Source of the DNA: an uncultured Curtobacterium sp.
Lineage (GTDB): Bacteria > Actinomycetota > Actinomycetes > Actinomycetales > Microbacteriaceae
Assembly (NCBI GenBank): GCA_913774725.1
Contig: CAJYIG010000402.1
Coordinates: 1-8,188, forward strand
Length of the DNA: 8,188 nt
Reading direction: 5' to 3'
The position numbers were made by a program, and so were the translations under genes. Below, piece by piece: positions 5,843 through 8,188 of this stretch. The notes under the pieces were generated by a model that was not told the origin of the DNA, did no database searches, and worked only from the letters and a program-made list of their open reading frames with translations. The number at the start of each line of letters is the position of its first letter. Position 1 is the stretch's first letter.

Positions 5843-7510
5843 ATGCACCGCCCCAAGCGCTTGACCATCACCGCGGCCGTCGCCGCCGCCGCAGCCCTCG
5901 TGCTGACCGGCTGCTCGGGTGGCGGCGCGTCGGACGACGCGTCCACCGGCACGAGCAAGGGCGGCACGCTCGACATCCTGACGGCCCAGACCGCGCTGCA
6001 CTGGGACCCCGCGACGAGCCAGAGCCTCGGCATCACCTCGATGGGCCTCGTCGCCCGGCGCCTGACCACGTGGGACGTCCAGCCCGGGAAGACCGCGAAG
6101 GTCGTCCCGGACCTCGCGACCACCACGGGTGCGTCCAGCGACGGCGGCAAGACCTGGACGTACACGCTCAAGGACGGCCTGAAGTTCCAGGACGGCACGC
6201 CGATCACCTCGAAGGACATCAAGTGGGGGATCGAGCGGTCGTTCGCGCCGAACCTCACCGGTGTCCTGAGCTACCACAAGTCCCTGCTGGTGGGAGGCTC
6301 GGACTACCAGGGCCCCTTCGAGGGGAAGACGCTCGACAGCATCGCGACCCCGGACGACAAGACCATCGTCTTCACGCTCGACGCCCCGTACGGCGACTGG
6401 CCGTGGCTCGCCTCGATGCCGGCGTTCGCCCCGGTGCCCGAGGGTGAGGGCACGGACACCGGCGCCTACGACGCGAAGCCCGTGTCGAGCGGCCCCTACC
6501 AGATCGAGTCGAACACGCAGGGCTCGCAGGTGACGCTCGTCCGGAACAAGGAGTGGAGCGCGAAGACCGACAGCATCCGCACCGCCGGTCCGTCGAAGAT
6601 CGTCTTCAAGGAGAGCCAGGACGCCTCCACCACGACGCAGAGCCTGATCGCCGACAACGGCGACGCGAAGGACTCCTTCGGCGCACAGTTCCTCGGAGCC
6701 GCCGAGCTCAACCAGGTGCGCGCCAACCCGGCCGCCCAGGACCGCCTCGCCACGAGCAAGGCCGGCCCCATCACGTACATGGCGATCAACACGCAGCGCG
6801 GGAAGCTCGCAGACCTCAAGGTCCGTCAGGCGCTGCAGTACGCGGTCGACCGCAAGTCGTTCCGCATCGCGGCCGGCGGCGCGCTCGCCGGCGAGTACGC
6901 GTCGACCCTCGTGACGCCGGGCATCGCCGGGCGCAAGGACTACGACCTGTACGAGACCGGCGCGACCGGCGACGTCGACAAGGCGAAGCAGCTCCTGCAG
7001 GAGGCCGGGGCGACGGACCTGGAGCTCACCCTCGTGACCCAGAACGACCCGACGTACCTGGCGCAGGCGCAGGCGCTGCAGGCCGGACTGAAGCGCGCCG
7101 GCATCACCGTGACGCTCAAGCCGCTCGACTACGACTCCTTCACGCAGGCCACCACGAACGGCACCGACTTCGACCTGTCGCTGTCGAGCTGGCAGCCGGA
7201 CTTCCCGAGCGCGAACGCCAACATCCAGCCGCTCTACGACTCGTCGCAGATCGGTGGGGGCGGCTACAACGTCTCGAAGTACAGCAACCCCGAGGTCGAC
7301 GCCCTCATCGCGAAGGCGACCGGCACCGTGGACCAGTCCGAGGCGCAGCAGCTGTGGGCGCAGGCGGACCGTCGCATCATGGAGGACGCTCCCGTCGTCC
7401 CGTTGATCTACGCGAAGCAGTCCTTCCTGGCCGGGTCGAACGTCGAGAACTTCCGCATCGCGGACTTCCCGGCCTACCCGAACTACCTCAAGGTCTCGCT
7501 CGCGCAGTGA
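5843..7510 (+). CDS. ABC transporter family 5 solute-binding lipoprotein (peptide/nickel class)
   Basis: This 555-aa exported lipoprotein is the substrate receptor of an ABC importer of the DppA/OppA class (SBP_bac_5). Residues 1-24 are a lipoprotein signal: MHRPKR, a hydrophobic Ala/Val core, then lipobox LTGC with Cys24 as lipidation site, followed by a Gly/Ser/Thr-rich linker. The mature part opens with GGTLDILTAQTALHWDPATSQS and contains family-typical segments: YTLKDGLKFQDGTPITSKDIKWGIERS is the recognisable SBP_bac_5 region (about residues 110-133), then KPVSSGPYQIES, LKVRQALQYAVDR and, near the end, APVVPLIYAKQ. Length fits the family. The stop overlaps the start of the ATPase gene (GTGA, 7507-7510), so the two are translationally coupled. 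The ligand could be oligopeptides, nickel chelates or sugars; sequence alone does not decide. Permease genes are not between it and the ATPase gene. Confidence 0.95.
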   Translation: MHRPKRLTITAAVAAAAALVLTGCSGGGASDDASTGTSKGGTLDILTAQTALHWDPATSQSLGITSMGLVARRLTTWDVQPGKTAKVVPDLATTTGASSDGGKTWTYTLKDGLKFQDGTPITSKDIKWGIERSFAPNLTGVLSYHKSLLVGGSDYQGPFEGKTLDSIATPDDKTIVFTLDAPYGDWPWLASMPAFAPVPEGEGTDTGAYDAKPVSSGPYQIESNTQGSQVTLVRNKEWSAKTDSIRTAGPSKIVFKESQDASTTTQSLIADNGDAKDSFGAQFLGAAELNQVRANPAAQDRLATSKAGPITYMAINTQRGKLADLKVRQALQYAVDRKSFRIAAGGALAGEYASTLVTPGIAGRKDYDLYETGATGDVDKAKQLLQEAGATDLELTLVTQNDPTYLAQAQALQAGLKRAGITVTLKPLDYDSFTQATTNGTDFDLSLSSWQPDFPSANANIQPLYDSSQIGGGGYNVSKYSNPEVDALIAKATGTVDQSEAQQLWAQADRRIMEDAPVVPLIYAKQSFLAGSNVENFRIADFPAYPNYLKVSLAQ

Positions 7511-8160
7511 GTGCACCGCTGCTCGAGGTCGAGGGGCTCCGCGTCGCGTTCGGCGACGCGGAGCCCGTCGTCCGTGACGTCTCCTTCTCCCTGACGCCCG
7601 GCCGGGTGCTCGCCCTGGTCGGCGAGTCCGGTTCGGGCAAGTCCGTCAGCGCCATGGGCGTGCTCGGACTCCTGCCGTCCGCCGCCCGGGTGTCGGGCAG
7701 CGCCCGGTTCCGCGGCACCGAGCTCGTCGGTGCCGCCGCGGACGAGCTGCGTGCCGTCCGGGGTGCGGGCATCGGGGTCGTGTTCCAGGAGCCGATGAAC
7801 TCGTTCACCCCGGTCCTGTCGATCGGCACGCAGATCGCCGAGGCGGTCCGGGCGCACCCGACCGACCTGGACCGTGCGGGGATCTCGGCGCGCGTGGACG
7901 AACTGCTCCGCGCCGCGGGTCTGCAGGACCCCGCGCGGATCCGCAAGGCGTACCCGCACGAGCTGTCCGGTGGACAGCTGCAGCGGGCGATGATCGCGAT
8001 GGCGCTCGCGGGCGACCCCGTCGCGTTGTTCGCCGACGAGCCGACCACCGCGCTGGACGTCACCGTGCAGGCCGGGATCCTCGACCTGCTGCGTCGGCTC
8101 GGTCGTGAGCAGGACGGCGAGGTCGCGCTCACGACTGCTGCCCCAAAGAAGGCAGCGTAA
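7507..8160 (+). CDS. Oligopeptide-type ABC transporter ATPase, truncated with a foreign C-terminal tail
   Basis: The protein is a DppD/OppD-type ATPase powering the importer whose receptor is encoded upstream. The GTG start at 7507 overlaps the previous stop. Core motifs are intact: Walker A GESGSGKS (residues 39-46), Q-loop Gln94 in VVFQEPMNS, signature LSGGQ (153-157), Walker B VALFADEP (172-179) and D-loop TALD (181-184). Normal similarity runs to about LLRRLGREQD (residue 203, base 8115). There a family member would continue into a beta strand and the H-loop (THD) and reach roughly 260-330 aa, or about 550 if a two-domain fusion. Instead the frame reads GEVALTTAAPKKAA and ends at TAA, for 217 aa in total. 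Without the switch histidine and the C-terminal part it should not work as a transport ATPase. The tail also departs from local codon use (ACT, GCT, CCA, GCA, TAA). Either the gene was broken by insertion or this is an assembly junction. Confidence 0.9.
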   Translation: MSAPLLEVEGLRVAFGDAEPVVRDVSFSLTPGRVLALVGESGSGKSVSAMGVLGLLPSAARVSGSARFRGTELVGAAADELRAVRGAGIGVVFQEPMNSFTPVLSIGTQIAEAVRAHPTDLDRAGISARVDELLRAAGLQDPARIRKAYPHELSGGQLQRAMIAMALAGDPVALFADEPTTALDVTVQAGILDLLRRLGREQDGEVALTTAAPKKAA

Positions 8161-8188
8161 TGTTCTGGCTGGATACGGCCCCCACGCC
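8116..8188. other. Probable junction to foreign DNA (prophage, integrated element or chimera)
   Basis: ABC ATPase similarity ends at about 8116, with the exact breakpoint somewhere in 8116-8138. The last 58 nt (8131-8188) are about 62% GC (36 of 58), visibly lower than the upstream gene, and use codons rare elsewhere in the window. The Ala/Lys tail, TAA stop and overlapping ATG behind a strong Shine-Dalgarno are typical of tightly packed phage genes. No integrase, att repeat or IS end can be seen in so short a stretch. Confidence 0.6.
8160..8188 (+). CDS. Possible start of a new gene (MFWLDTAPT...), cut by window end
   Basis: ATG at 8160 overlaps the preceding TAA (TAATG), and AAAGAAGG (8145-8152) sits 7 nt upstream, a better Shine-Dalgarno than any other gene here has except the solute-binding protein. 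Only nine codons are visible (MFWLDTAPT), so no family can be assigned. The coupled start supports the idea that the sequence before it is the true 3' end of another gene. Confidence 0.4.

Noticed and set aside
3842..7510. 1222-codon open frame on the plus strand ending with the solute-binding protein
   Set aside because: Its first two thirds run antisense to the regulator and out of frame through the MFS gene, and are Arg/Pro/Gly-rich shadow translation. Only the part from 5843 has a ribosome binding site and a lipoprotein signal.
5480..7516. 678-codon minus-strand open frame opposite the solute-binding protein
   Set aside because: Arg/Val/Leu-rich, no recognisable domain, and fully antisense to a well-supported gene; typical of high-GC DNA.

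Overview
The window is very GC-rich (G/C-ending codons almost throughout) and reads as a chromosomal stretch from a high-GC actinobacterium. Gene content (L-arabinose isomerase, an AldO-type alditol oxidase, a lipoprotein peptide/nickel-class ABC transporter, an ArsR-type regulator beside an MFS transporter) and protein style suggest Microbacteriaceae, possibly close to Curtobacterium. That placement is inference from memory of such proteins; no marker gene is present.

Layout. Positions 1-2013 hold the 3' half of araA followed after 4 nt by an FAD-dependent alditol oxidase, the tail of a pentose/polyol catabolic operon. Positions 2014-2211 are intergenic, with a striking 71-nt two-part inverted repeat made of four copies of CATCGAACCA, and a nested TCACA/TGTGA palindrome just before the next gene. 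Positions 2212-3147 encode an unrecognised 311-aa protein with a Gln/Tyr/Gly-rich repeat, a Gly/Ala-rich hydrophobic stretch and a 7-residue C-terminal repeat. It converges on a minus-strand ArsR-type regulator (3166-4122), with a 13-bp hairpin across the junction. The regulator is divergent from an MFS transporter (4179-5459), and the two share a 56-nt intergenic region. Positions 5460-5842 contain no gene but do contain degenerate copies of the MFS gene's 3' end with hairpins, a candidate promoter, a LacI-like operator candidate, an 11-bp direct repeat and a good ribosome binding site. A family 5 solute-binding lipoprotein (5843-7510) overlaps by 4 nt an ABC ATPase gene starting at 7507.

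The most unusual point is the right end. The ATPase is normal through Walker A, Q-loop, signature, Walker B and D-loop, but from about position 8116 its sequence stops resembling an ABC ATPase. The frame runs through a short Ala/Lys tail to TAA at 8158-8160, so the H-loop and the rest of the protein are missing. The last ~58 nt have lower GC and different codon choice, and a new ORF begins in a TAATG overlap behind a strong Shine-Dalgarno. This looks like a junction to foreign DNA (prophage, integrated element or assembly chimera).

Functionally the window is mainly carbon acquisition and catabolism: sugar isomerisation and polyol oxidation on the left, solute export or uptake with its probable regulator in the middle, and oligopeptide or related uptake on the right. 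No CRISPR array, rRNA, tRNA or transposase gene was seen.
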